The notes under the pieces: model-generated
Told to the model about the DNA's origin: nothing
Databases searched by the model: none
Seen by the model: only the letters and a program-made list of their open reading frames with translations
Program-made: the position numbers and the translations under genes
Part shown: positions 54,547 to 63,392 of the stretch, piece by piece
Numbering within the stretch: position 1 is the first letter of the stretch
How the letters are laid out: the number at the start of each line of letters is the position of its first letter
From: Paracidovorax valerianellae
Lineage (GTDB): Bacteria > Pseudomonadota > Gammaproteobacteria > Burkholderiales > Burkholderiaceae_C
NCBI RefSeq assembly: GCF_900102625.1
Contig: NZ_FMZC01000005.1
Span: forward strand, 1 to 64,000
DNA: 64,000 bases
Direction: 5' to 3'

Positions 54547-55944
54547 ATGGCGCCAGAGACGATCTCGTCGGCTGAACGGCGGCGCACTGTCGGCGCGGCC
54601 GCGCCCGAGCCGGCGGCCGAGCCGAGCGTTCGGCACCTTCCCGCTAACTTGCTGGGCAAGCTGGCGGACACCGACACGCGCCCCGCGATCATGCTGGGCG
54701 AAACGCTGCTGTTGCCGATCATCGCGCTGGCGCTGGGCCTGGTGCTGGAGCCCGACGACCCTCTGTGGACCCAGGCGGAGTTTCCCTGGTCGTGGCTGGC
54801 GCCGGTGATCGTGGCCTTGCGCTACGGCCCCCTGGCCGGGCTGGGAGCCGCCTGCGTGCTGCTGGCAGGCTGGCTGGCAATCAACCTCGGGCACTACGAC
54901 GCCTTTCCGCAGATCTACTTTCTGGGGGGCCTCATCCTCGTGATGCTGGTGGGCGAGTTTTCCAGCCTGTGGCAGGCCCGCACCCGGCGCGCCGAGAACG
55001 TACAGCTGTACCTCGATCAGCGCCTGGAACACCTGGTGCGCCAGTACTACCTGCTGCGCCTGTCGCACGACCGGCTGGAGCAGGAGCTGATCGGCCGGCC
55101 GATGTCGATGCGCGATGCGCTGTCCACGCTGCAGGCGCTGGGCGGCTCGCAGGAGGATGCGGCCCAGGGCGCGCAGACCCTGCTGCGGCTGCTGGCCCAG
55201 TACTGCCAACTGGAGTCGGCAGCGCTCTATGCCGCCACCGAAGACAACATCGAGGCCCGGGCCGTGGCGCGCATCGGCAGCGGCACCGAGCTCGACCCGC
55301 GCGATCCGCTGGTGCAGCAGGCGCTGGAGACGCGCAAGCTCTGCCACGTGAGCCAGATGCTGGCCGACCAGCAGCAGACACGCTATCTGGCTGCGGCGCC
55401 ATTGCTTGACCTAGGGGGCGAGATTTACGGGTTGCTCGTCATCGAGGACATGCCGTTCTTCTCGCTGCAGGCCGAGAACCTGCAAACGATCAATCTGCTG
55501 CTGGGCTATTACACCGATGGGCTGGCCATGCAGACCGTGGCCGCGCCGATCCTCAAAGAGCTGCCCGACTGCCCGGCCGACTTCGCTTTCGAGGCGCAGC
55601 GCCTCGCCCACATCCGCGACAGCGCCAAAGTGCCCAGCGTGATCGTGGCGCTGGAGTTCCTACCCCGCGCCATGGAAGCCGGCCTGCCGGGCCAGATCGA
55701 ACGCCTGAAACGCGAACTCGACGAAAGCTGGCTCATCACCGGGCCGGAGCGCCAGGTGCTGGCCATGCTGATGCCGCTGGGCGACACGGCAACGGCCGAG
55801 GGCTACATCAACCGGCTGGAAGTCTGGTCGGGCCAGAAGAGCGGCAAGCCACTGGCCGAGGCCGGCGTGTTCCCCCACATCATTGCGCTGAACGGCGAAA
55901 CCATTGCCGTGCTCAAGCGGTTGAACGGGATGGCGCATGCTTAA
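54547..55944 (+). CDS. pelD: c-di-GMP receptor PelD
   Basis: 465 aa inner-membrane protein with about four TM segments (about residues 50-68, 80-110, 122-140), a GAF domain (about 180-330) and a degenerate GGDEF domain (about 360-460) without an active site. A c-di-GMP inhibitory-site-type RxxD is visible as Arg389-Glu-Leu-Asp392. Binding of c-di-GMP to this motif activates Pel synthesis in P. aeruginosa, so post-translational control is probably retained here. Confidence 0.93.
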   Translation: MAPETISSAERRRTVGAAAPEPAAEPSVRHLPANLLGKLADTDTRPAIMLGETLLLPIIALALGLVLEPDDPLWTQAEFPWSWLAPVIVALRYGPLAGLGAACVLLAGWLAINLGHYDAFPQIYFLGGLILVMLVGEFSSLWQARTRRAENVQLYLDQRLEHLVRQYYLLRLSHDRLEQELIGRPMSMRDALSTLQALGGSQEDAAQGAQTLLRLLAQYCQLESAALYAATEDNIEARAVARIGSGTELDPRDPLVQQALETRKLCHVSQMLADQQQTRYLAAAPLLDLGGEIYGLLVIEDMPFFSLQAENLQTINLLLGYYTDGLAMQTVAAPILKELPDCPADFAFEAQRLAHIRDSAKVPSVIVALEFLPRAMEAGLPGQIERLKRELDESWLITGPERQVLAMLMPLGDTATAEGYINRLEVWSGQKSGKPLAEAGVFPHIIALNGETIAVLKRLNGMAHA

Positions 55945-56950
55945 CATCAAGTTCGGCATCTCCGCGCTGCTCCTGGAGATCGGCGCATGGAGCGGGCCCG
56001 CGCTCCTGGAAGGCCACACGGACGCGGCGCTGTCGAGCTACCTGATCGTGCACGCCGGTGCCTGCCTGATGCTGTCGCTGTTTCTGCTGCCCTTTTTGTC
56101 GGGCGACCAGGCCAAGCCCCGTGCGCCGGTGCTGGGACTGATGGCGGCCTTCAGCTATGCCGTGCCCGTCGTCGGCTTCATCGGAGTGATCGCCGCAGTG
56201 GTGGTGCTGCGCATCTACCGCAGCCCCGCATCCCAGGGCGACTTCGAATCGCTGCGCCTGCCCGAGTTTGACCGCCACCAGCGCATGCAGGGCAGCTTTC
56301 GCCAGGCGGGACTCAGGTCCTTCCTGGGCAACAGCCAGGCGCCCATGCAGACCCGCATGCGTGCCATGGTGGCGCTGCAGCATGTGTCCGGGCGCATCGC
56401 CTCGCCCCTGCTGCGCACGGTGCTGAGCGACCCGAGCGAAGACCTGCGCCTGCTGGCCTACGGCATGCTGGACACGCTGGAAAAACGCATCAACCGCACC
56501 ATCGACAGCGAACTGGACGCGCTGCGCCAGGCCAAGCTGGACGAAGGCGACACTCCGGGCCCGCTCACGATCGAGTCGGCGTTTCGCCTGTCCGACCTGT
56601 ACTGGGAACTGGTGTACCAGGAGCTGGTGCAGGGCGACCTGCGCGACCACGCGGTGAAAGAGTCGCTGCAGTATTGCGACCAGGTGCTGGCTCAGCAGGC
56701 GGATCATCCTCAACTGAACCTGCGCCGCGGCCGCCTGCTGCATCTGCTGGGCCGCATCGACGAGGCCGAAAGCGCCTATGCCCGCGCCCGCGAACTGGGC
56801 CTGCCCGCTACCCGCGTACTGCCCTACCAGGCCGAGTTGTGTTTCGAGCGGCGCGACTTCGCGCAGACGCGCGAACTGGTGCAGCAACTCAACCAGTGGC
56901 GCGCGCTGCCGCGGCTGCGCCCCATCCTCGATTACTGGAGCGCGCCATGA
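55937..56950 (+). CDS. pelE: Pel biosynthesis inner-membrane protein PelE
   Basis: 337 aa. Two to three N-terminal TM segments (about residues 35-53 and 67-95), then a cytosolic TPR-like helical region (LNLRRGRLLHLLGRIDEAESAYARARELG). PelE is part of the PelDEFG synthase complex. It overlaps pelD by 8 bp and pelF by 4 bp. Confidence 0.9.
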   Translation: MLNIKFGISALLLEIGAWSGPALLEGHTDAALSSYLIVHAGACLMLSLFLLPFLSGDQAKPRAPVLGLMAAFSYAVPVVGFIGVIAAVVVLRIYRSPASQGDFESLRLPEFDRHQRMQGSFRQAGLRSFLGNSQAPMQTRMRAMVALQHVSGRIASPLLRTVLSDPSEDLRLLAYGMLDTLEKRINRTIDSELDALRQAKLDEGDTPGPLTIESAFRLSDLYWELVYQELVQGDLRDHAVKESLQYCDQVLAQQADHPQLNLRRGRLLHLLGRIDEAESAYARARELGLPATRVLPYQAELCFERRDFAQTRELVQQLNQWRALPRLRPILDYWSAP

Positions 56951-58479
56951 CCGGGCCGAAGGCCAGCGAGGCCGATGTCGCCCTGCTGCTGGAGGGCACG
57001 TTCCCCTATGTGAGCGGCGGCGTGTCGAGCTGGATCAACCAGATCATCCGCGCCTACCCGGAGTACCGCTTCGCCATCGTCTTCCTGGGCAGCCGCCGCG
57101 AGGACTATTCCAAGTTCAAGTACGAACTGCCGCCGAACGTCGTGCACTTCGAGGAGCATTACCTCTACGACCACCTGGGCGTGCGCACGCTCCCTGCCCG
57201 GCGCAAGGGCAGCCGCGCGGCGCTGGACATGGTGCACACGCTGGTCGAATCGTTCCGCACGGGCGACCGCACCCCCGAGACCATGGCCGCGTTCCGCGAG
57301 ATCACGCGGCAGATGCAGCCGGGCGGCCAGTTGCCGCTGGAAGACTTTCTCTACAGCGAGCGGGCCTGGGAGATCATCTGCAAAAGCTACCGCGACCATT
57401 GCACCGATCCCTCGTTCGTGGACTATTTCTGGACGGTGCGCATCATGTACCAGCCGCTGTGGACGCTGGCGCGCGTGGCCAAGCAGCTCATCCCGGTGCG
57501 CGTGGTGCATTGCGCCTCCACGGGGTATGCCGGCTTTCTCGGCGGGCTGATCGAGCAGGCGCGCGGCGTGCCGCTGATCCTGTCGGAACACGGCATCTAC
57601 ACCAAGGAACGCAAGATCGACCTGTTCAAGAGCGAGTGGATCCGCGACAACCGCAACATCTTCCAGCGCGACCCGACCGAGCTGTCGTACTTCCGCCAGA
57701 TGTGGATCCAGTTCTTCGAGTGGCTGGGCTACTACTGCTATGCCGCAGCCGACCCGATCATCGCGCTCTACGAGACCAACCGGTTGCGCCAGGTGACCGA
57801 TGGCGCGCAAGCGTCGCGCACCTTCAACATTCCCAACGGCATCAACCTGGGTCGCTTCGCCCCGCTGCGCGACAAGCGGCCGGCCGAGGTGCCGCCGGTG
57901 CTGTGCCTGATCGGCCGTGTGGTGCCCATCAAGGACATCAAGACTTTCATCCGCGCCATGCGCCGCGTGGTCAACCAGTTGCCGCAGGCCGAGGGCTGGA
58001 TCGCCGGACCCACCGAAGAAGACCCGGCCTATGCGCAGGAGTGCACGAACCTCGTGCGCAGCCTGGGCCTGGAGCAGAACATCCGCTTCCTGGGTTTTCA
58101 GCGCGTGGAAGACCTGATGCCGCGCATCGGGCTGGTGATTCTTTCGTCGATCAGCGAAGCGCTGCCACTGGTGATCCTGGAGGGCTACGCGGCGGGCGTG
58201 CCCACGGTGTCCACCGACGTGGGCTCGTGCCGCCAGTTGATCGAGGGGCTGGACGATGAAGACAAGGCGCTGGGCGCTTCGGGCAAGGTCGTGCCGATCG
58301 CCGACCCGCAGCGCCTGGCCGATGCCTCGCTGTCGCTGCTGAACGATCCGCTGGCCTGGGAATCCGCCAGCCGCGCGGCCATCGCGCGCGTGGAGCGCTA
58401 CTACACCGACACGATGATGTTCGACCGCTACCGCCGCGTGTACGAAGCCGCGTTCCAGAAGACGGAGGGCCCCCGCTGA
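56947..58479 (+). CDS. pelF: Pel glycosyltransferase PelF (GT4)
   Basis: 510 aa cytosolic glycosyltransferase with a PelF-type N-terminus LLEGTFPYVSGGVSSW, middle LSEHGIYTKERKID, and a GT4 donor-binding domain: RTFNIPNGINLGRF, LIGRVVPIKDIKTFI, SSISEALPLVILEGYAAG. It polymerises Pel from UDP-sugars (UDP-GalNAc/UDP-GlcNAc). ATGA overlap with pelE and TGATG junction with pelG. Confidence 0.94.
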   Translation: MTGPKASEADVALLLEGTFPYVSGGVSSWINQIIRAYPEYRFAIVFLGSRREDYSKFKYELPPNVVHFEEHYLYDHLGVRTLPARRKGSRAALDMVHTLVESFRTGDRTPETMAAFREITRQMQPGGQLPLEDFLYSERAWEIICKSYRDHCTDPSFVDYFWTVRIMYQPLWTLARVAKQLIPVRVVHCASTGYAGFLGGLIEQARGVPLILSEHGIYTKERKIDLFKSEWIRDNRNIFQRDPTELSYFRQMWIQFFEWLGYYCYAAADPIIALYETNRLRQVTDGAQASRTFNIPNGINLGRFAPLRDKRPAEVPPVLCLIGRVVPIKDIKTFIRAMRRVVNQLPQAEGWIAGPTEEDPAYAQECTNLVRSLGLEQNIRFLGFQRVEDLMPRIGLVILSSISEALPLVILEGYAAGVPTVSTDVGSCRQLIEGLDDEDKALGASGKVVPIADPQRLADASLSLLNDPLAWESASRAAIARVERYYTDTMMFDRYRRVYEAAFQKTEGPR

Positions 58480-59852
58480 TGGCTGGCATTGGTTTCGAAC
58501 TGCGCCGCATGCTGCGCAAGAACACGCTGGTGAGCCTGGTGCAGGCCTATGCCTATGCCGGCGTCATCGGCTCGGGCCCCTGGGTCTTCTCCATCGTGGG
58601 CATTCTGCTCATCGGGATTTTCAGCGCCAGCGTGGTCGTGCCGGGCTTTCTCGTCACGCAGTTCCAGACCTCGGTCACCTACATGGTCGCCGGGAGCCTG
58701 ATCCTCACCGGGCTGGTGCAACTGGCCTTCACGCGATTCGTGTCCGACCGGCTTTTCGAAAAGCGCAAAGACCTCATCCTGCCCAACCTGCACGGCCTGC
58801 TGCTGGTGGTATCGCTGGTGGCCGGGGCGCTGGGAACACTCGCGCTGTTCACACTGCTCCCCAACCTGGGACTCGTGTACCGCATGCTCATGCTGGCGGG
58901 CTTCACGCTGATGTGCGACGTGTGGGTGCTGACGGTGCTGCTGTCCGGCATGAAGCGCTACAAGGAAATCGTGGCGCTGTTCGGGCTGGCCTACGCGGTG
59001 ATCGTGATCGGCTCTCTCTTCATGCGCCCCTGGGGGCTGGAGGGGCTGCTGGCCGGCTTCGTGCTGGGCAACTACCTGCTGCTGGCCGGCATGTGGATTC
59101 TGGTGGTGCAGGAGTTCAACCCCAAGGGCCGGCTGATCGCATTCGATTTCGCGCATCGCAAGCTGCTGTATCCGTCGCTGGTGGCCATCGGGTTTTTGTA
59201 CAACTTCGGCATCTGGATCGACAAGTTCATGTTCTGGTACTTCCCGCCGACGTCCCAGAGCATCATCGGCGGGCTGCGCGCGTCGATCATCTACGACCTG
59301 CCGGTGTTCCTGGCCTACCTGTCCATCATTCCCGGGATGGCCGTGTTCCTGGTGCGCATCGAAACCGACTTCGTCGAGTACTACGACAAATTCTACGACG
59401 CGGTGCGCAGTGGCGGCTCGCTCGAATACATCGAGGCCATGCGCGATGAAATGGTCTATTCGATCCAGCAGGGCCTGGGCGAGATCGGCAAGATCCAGAC
59501 GCTGGCCATTCTGGTCACGTTCGTGGCGGGCCCGGCAGTGCTGGACGTGCTGGGCATCTCGCGGCTCTACCTGCCGCTGCTGCACGTGCAGGTGATCGGC
59601 GCGGGGCTGCAGGTGGGGCTCATGGCCATCCTGAACGTGTTCTTCTACCTGGACCAGCGGCGCATCGTGCTGGTGCTGTGCGTGCAGTTCGTGCTGCTGA
59701 ACATCGCGCTCACCGGCTTCACCCTGTACACCGGCGCCGCCCTCTACGGCTATGGCTTTGCCCTGTCCACCTTGCTCACGCTGTGCACCGGCATGTACCT
59801 GCTGTCGCGCCAACTCAACCGGCTGGAGTACGAAACGTTCATGCTGCAGTAG
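58479..59852 (+). CDS. pelG: Pel transporter/flippase PelG
   Basis: 457 aa, about 12 TM helices, MATE/MOP-like. Recognisable PelG sequence: MAGIGFELRRML at the start, YAGVIGSGPWVFSI, NFGIWIDKFMFWY and the conserved FYLDQRR loop. It moves the growing Pel chain across the inner membrane with PelD/E/F. Last of the seven canonical pel genes; a spherulin-4 lipoprotein starts 69 bp later on the same strand. Confidence 0.94.
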   Translation: MAGIGFELRRMLRKNTLVSLVQAYAYAGVIGSGPWVFSIVGILLIGIFSASVVVPGFLVTQFQTSVTYMVAGSLILTGLVQLAFTRFVSDRLFEKRKDLILPNLHGLLLVVSLVAGALGTLALFTLLPNLGLVYRMLMLAGFTLMCDVWVLTVLLSGMKRYKEIVALFGLAYAVIVIGSLFMRPWGLEGLLAGFVLGNYLLLAGMWILVVQEFNPKGRLIAFDFAHRKLLYPSLVAIGFLYNFGIWIDKFMFWYFPPTSQSIIGGLRASIIYDLPVFLAYLSIIPGMAVFLVRIETDFVEYYDKFYDAVRSGGSLEYIEAMRDEMVYSIQQGLGEIGKIQTLAILVTFVAGPAVLDVLGISRLYLPLLHVQVIGAGLQVGLMAILNVFFYLDQRRIVLVLCVQFVLLNIALTGFTLYTGAALYGYGFALSTLLTLCTGMYLLSRQLNRLEYETFMLQ

Positions 59853-59921
59853 CCCGCCACGACGGCGGTGGACAATGAATCGAACAGCATTCATCGAAGC
59901 CGTTACAAAAAGGGGGGAGTC

Positions 59922-61157
59922 ATGCCGAAGACGATCCATGGCGCATCGCTGGGCCGAACCTTGTTTCGCTGGAGTGCTCCGGCCCTCGCAGGGCTGATGT
60001 CGGCGGCACTGCTCTCCGCCTGCGGAGGGGGCGGTGGAGGCAGTGGCAGCGAACCTGCCGAAGTGGCCGGGCAGAAGGCGGAGGCCGCGGCAGCCGGTGC
60101 GCAGGTGGCCTTCGACACCCCGCCGGACCAGGCCGTTTTCGATCTGGGAGCCACCGTGCCGGTCTCGCTGACGCTGCAGTCCGGCGCCGCCATCCTCGCA
60201 GACGGCTTGCCCATCGATTTTTCCGCCACTTCCGGCAGTTTCATCCCCTTGGCGGCTTCGCTGCTGAGCAGCCAGGCGGTGACGGCATTCACGCCCACCG
60301 CGACGGGACGGCAGACGCTCACCGCATCGGTTGCGCTGAGCGGCGGCGGCGCGGCCACCGCCAGCCGCACGCTGTATGTGCGGCCGCCGCCCGCTCCGAT
60401 GGAAATCTTGGTGCCGGCGTATTTCTACCCATCGGCAGGCTCGCCCTGGGACGCCATGGCCGCTGGCGCACAGGCCTATCCATCGGTGAGCGTCACCGCC
60501 ATCCTCAACCCGAACAACGGCGTCTTCACCCGCGCCAACCCCGAGTTCACGGCGGCCGCCCGATCCTTCGTTCAATCGGGGGGCAAGCTGCTGGGCTATG
60601 TCTACACCAGCTACGGGTCGCGCTCGATCAGCAAGGTCAAGGGCAACATCGACAAGTACCTCAGCCTCTACGGCACGGGGGTCGTGAGCGGTTTCTTCAT
60701 CGACGAGATGTCATCGGCGCCCGGCCGGCTGGCCTACTACCGGCAGCTCTTCGACTACATCAAGAGCAAGGGCGCCACGCTGCGCGTGGTGGGCAACCCG
60801 GGCACCGTGCCCGATGCAGCCTACGCCGCCGTGGCCGACACCCTCGTGACCTTCGAGAACCGGCAGGCCAGCTTTGCCGATTACGACCCCCGCGCCACGG
60901 GCGGGTGGCTCTACCAACTGGCCAACAGCCGCCAGAACGCCCTGGTGCACGATGCCGCCAACTGCGCCGCCATGCAGGCTTCGGTGCGCGCGGCGGCCAC
61001 GGCGCGCATGAACAGCGGCGTCATCTATGTGACGGACGACACCTTCGACCCCGACACCCAGGAAGGCAACCCCTGGGACACGCTGCCGGCCTATTGGACG
61101 CAGCTGCTGGGCACCGTGGACGCCGTGAATCGGGGTGCCACCCCGCCCAACTGCTGA
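59922..61157 (+). CDS. Lipoprotein with spherulin-4 (GH135-type) domain, paralogue 1
   Basis: 411 aa. Signal peptide with lipobox LLSAC (Cys34) followed by a poly-Gly linker, an Ig/Big-like domain (about residues 62-155), then a spherulin-4-type TIM-barrel domain (about 160-410). The latter shows ILVPAYFYP, SVTAILNPNNGVF, LLGYVYTSYGSRS, the acidic pair in GFFIDEM (Asp261-Glu262), VVGNPGTVP and LVTFEN (Glu312). Fungal Sph3 (GH135), which degrades galactosaminogalactan, has the same motifs including the Asp-Glu pair. Placed right after pelG with a strong GGGGGGAG ribosome-binding site, it may process GalNAc-containing Pel at the cell surface. Function not proven. Confidence 0.82.
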   Translation: MPKTIHGASLGRTLFRWSAPALAGLMSAALLSACGGGGGGSGSEPAEVAGQKAEAAAAGAQVAFDTPPDQAVFDLGATVPVSLTLQSGAAILADGLPIDFSATSGSFIPLAASLLSSQAVTAFTPTATGRQTLTASVALSGGGAATASRTLYVRPPPAPMEILVPAYFYPSAGSPWDAMAAGAQAYPSVSVTAILNPNNGVFTRANPEFTAAARSFVQSGGKLLGYVYTSYGSRSISKVKGNIDKYLSLYGTGVVSGFFIDEMSSAPGRLAYYRQLFDYIKSKGATLRVVGNPGTVPDAAYAAVADTLVTFENRQASFADYDPRATGGWLYQLANSRQNALVHDAANCAAMQASVRAAATARMNSGVIYVTDDTFDPDTQEGNPWDTLPAYWTQLLGTVDAVNRGATPPNC

Positions 61158-61241
61158 TCGCCCCCTGGTGCCAACCCACCTGCGAACCGACAATCTCGCC
61201 AACGCCCATCCGCCCTGCACTGCTCCGCCCGAGGAACCACC

Positions 61242-62447
61242 ATGCACCGCCTTCCTGCCCCCACCTCCCGCATTGCCCGAATCAGCCGCTGGTGCGGCCT
61301 GTCCCTGGCCGCTCTGCTGGCCGCATGCGGCGGCGGTGGCGGAGGCGGCTCCAGCGACCCCACGACGCCGACGACGCCCACACCGACCAGCATCGCCATC
61401 ACCCTGACCGCGCCCGAGGCCGAGGCCGTCTTCACCGCCACTGCCGCGCTGTCGGTCACGGCCCGCGTCACCGTCAACGGCGTGGACGCGGCAGACGGCA
61501 CGGCCGTGAGCTTCTCCGCCCTGCCCGGCCCGTTTTCCACCACGGGCGCCACCCGTGCCGGCGTGGCGACGGCCGCCCTGACAGGCGCTGCAGCCGGCCG
61601 CCAGGAGATCAGCGCCACCACCACCGTCTCGGGCCAGTCGGTCACCGCCACGCGCGTGGTGTATCTGCGCCCGGCGCCTGCAGCGCTGGAGGTGCTGGTG
61701 CCCGCATATTTCCATCCGGCGTCGAGCCAGGGCTGGGCCCTGCTGGCCAGCGGCGCGGCGGCCAATCCGGCCGTCTCGGTGACGGCCATCCTGAACCCCA
61801 ACAACGGCGTGTTCACCACCGCCGAGGCCAGCTATGTCAGCGCCGTCAACGCGTTCGTGTCCGCGGGCGGCAAGGTGGTGGGCTACGTGTTCACGGGCTA
61901 CGGCACGGGATCGCGCTCGCTGGCCAGCATCAAGGCGAACATCGACAACTACATCGCGCTCTTCGGGCGCGGGGCGATCAGCGGCATCTTCCTGGACGAG
62001 ATGGCCTCCGAAACCACGCGGCTCGACTTCTACCGTGAGATCTACAGCTACATCAAGGCCAAGGACGCCAGCCTGCGGGTGATCGGCAACCCCGGCATGG
62101 TGCCGTCTGCCGGCTACGCCGCGGTGGCCGACGTACTCGTCACCTTCGAAGGCCGCAACGTCACCTACGCCAGCTACGACCCGCGCACCACGCCCTGGCT
62201 GTACACGCTGTCCAACAGCCGCCAGAGTTCGCTGGTGCACAACACCGCCACCTGCGCCGACATGCAGCGCGCCGTGCAGTCGGCGGCATCGAACCGCTAC
62301 AACGCCGGTCCCATCTACATGACGAACCTCGAATACGACCCCGTGGCCGACGTCGGCAACCCCTGGGACGCCCTGCCGTCGTACTGGACGGGCCTGCTGC
62401 AGACGGTGGCGGCGGTGAACCAGGGACGGGCTTTGCCAGGCTGCTGA
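61242..62447 (+). CDS. Lipoprotein with spherulin-4 (GH135-type) domain, paralogue 2
   Basis: 401 aa paralogue of the preceding protein, about half identical in the catalytic domain by eye. Lipobox LLAAC (Cys29), poly-Gly and Thr-Pro linker, Big-like domain (about residues 52-145), spherulin-4 domain (about 148-400) with VLVPAYFHP, AILNPNNGVF, VVGYVFTGYG, the acidic pair in GIFLDEM (Asp252-Glu253), IGNPGMVP and LVTFEG (Glu303). Both catalytic-type acidic positions are kept in both copies, so neither looks degenerate. It ends before a terminator facing hisA. Confidence 0.82.
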   Translation: MHRLPAPTSRIARISRWCGLSLAALLAACGGGGGGGSSDPTTPTTPTPTSIAITLTAPEAEAVFTATAALSVTARVTVNGVDAADGTAVSFSALPGPFSTTGATRAGVATAALTGAAAGRQEISATTTVSGQSVTATRVVYLRPAPAALEVLVPAYFHPASSQGWALLASGAAANPAVSVTAILNPNNGVFTTAEASYVSAVNAFVSAGGKVVGYVFTGYGTGSRSLASIKANIDNYIALFGRGAISGIFLDEMASETTRLDFYREIYSYIKAKDASLRVIGNPGMVPSAGYAAVADVLVTFEGRNVTYASYDPRTTPWLYTLSNSRQSSLVHNTATCADMQRAVQSAASNRYNAGPIYMTNLEYDPVADVGNPWDALPSYWTGLLQTVAAVNQGRALPGC

Positions 62448-62503
62448 GGCGCGGAGGCGCGGAGGCGCGGCCCGCCAAAACGGGCCCAGGGCCCCTTGGA
62501 ACG

Positions 62504-62531
62504 AAAAACGGCTCCCGGTGCCGGGAGCCGT
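62504..62531 (-). terminator. Intrinsic terminator of the hisA end
   Basis: Stem ACGGCTCCCGG / CCGGGAGCCGT with a 2-nt loop; on the minus strand it is followed by TTTTT. It lies between convergent paralogue 2 and hisA, so hisHA transcription should stop here and not continue to hisF. Confidence 0.75.
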
Positions 62532-62588
62532 GAATTCAGCGCTTAATAAGGCGAAAGCGGCGACCGGGCCGCCGTCGCCCGGCGTGCT

Positions 62589-63335
62589 TCAGGCCACGCC
62601 GTTCAGTTCATCGGCACGGGTCTGCGCCGACGCGAAATCCAGATCGCCAGAGTAGATGGCACGGCCGCAGATCACGCCTTCGATGCCTTCGTCCTCCACC
62701 GCGCACAGCTTCTCGATGTCGGCCATGTTGGCCAGCCCGCCCGAGGCGATGACCGGAATGGTGAGCGACTGCGCCAGCTTGACGGTGGCTTCGATGTTGA
62801 TGCCCGAGAGCATGCCGTCGCGGCCGATGTCGGTGTAGATGATGGATTCGACGCCCCAGTCCTCGAACTTCTTGGCGAGGTCCACCACTTCATGGCCGGT
62901 GAGCTTGCTCCAGCCGTCGGTGGCGACCTTGCCGTCCTTGGCGTCCAGGCCGACGATGATGTGGCCGCCGAAGGCACTGCAGGCGTCCTTGAGGAACCCC
63001 GGGTTCTTCACGGCGGCGGTGCCGATGATCACGTAGCGCAAGCCGCCATCGATGTACTTCTCGATCGTGTCCAGGTCGCGGATGCCGCCGCCGAGCTGCA
63101 CCGGAATGTCGCTGCCGACTTCCTTCAGGATGGACTTGATGGCCGTGTAGTTCTTGGGCGTGCCGGCGAATGCGCCGTTCAGGTCCACGAGGTGCAGCCG
63201 GCGCGCCCCGGCGACGACCCATTTGCGCGCCATGGCGGCGGGGTCTTCTCCGAAGGTGGTCGATTGGTCCATATCGCCTTGCTTGAGGCGCACGCAGTGT
63301 CCGTCCTTGAGGTCGATGGCGGGGATGAGCAGCAT
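62589..63335 (-). CDS. hisA: ProFAR isomerase
   Basis: 248 aa TIM barrel: [21 protein letters not shown] (catalytic Asp8), [38 protein letters not shown] (second catalytic Asp) and VIASGGLAN. Fourth step of histidine biosynthesis. It is 57 bp after hisH; hisF, normally next, is ~19 kb away beyond the pel block. Confidence 0.95.
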   Translation of the reverse strand: MLLIPAIDLKDGHCVRLKQGDMDQSTTFGEDPAAMARKWVVAGARRLHLVDLNGAFAGTPKNYTAIKSILKEVGSDIPVQLGGGIRDLDTIEKYIDGGLRYVIIGTAAVKNPGFLKDACSAFGGHIIVGLDAKDGKVATDGWSKLTGHEVVDLAKKFEDWGVESIIYTDIGRDGMLSGINIEATVKLAQSLTIPVIASGGLANMADIEKLCAVEDEGIEGVICGRAIYSGDLDFASAQTRADELNGVA

Positions 63336-63392
63336 GATGGAAAGGCTAGGAGGTGCCAGGCCAGGCCACAGGCCCGGCAGGGGGGTTGAGGA

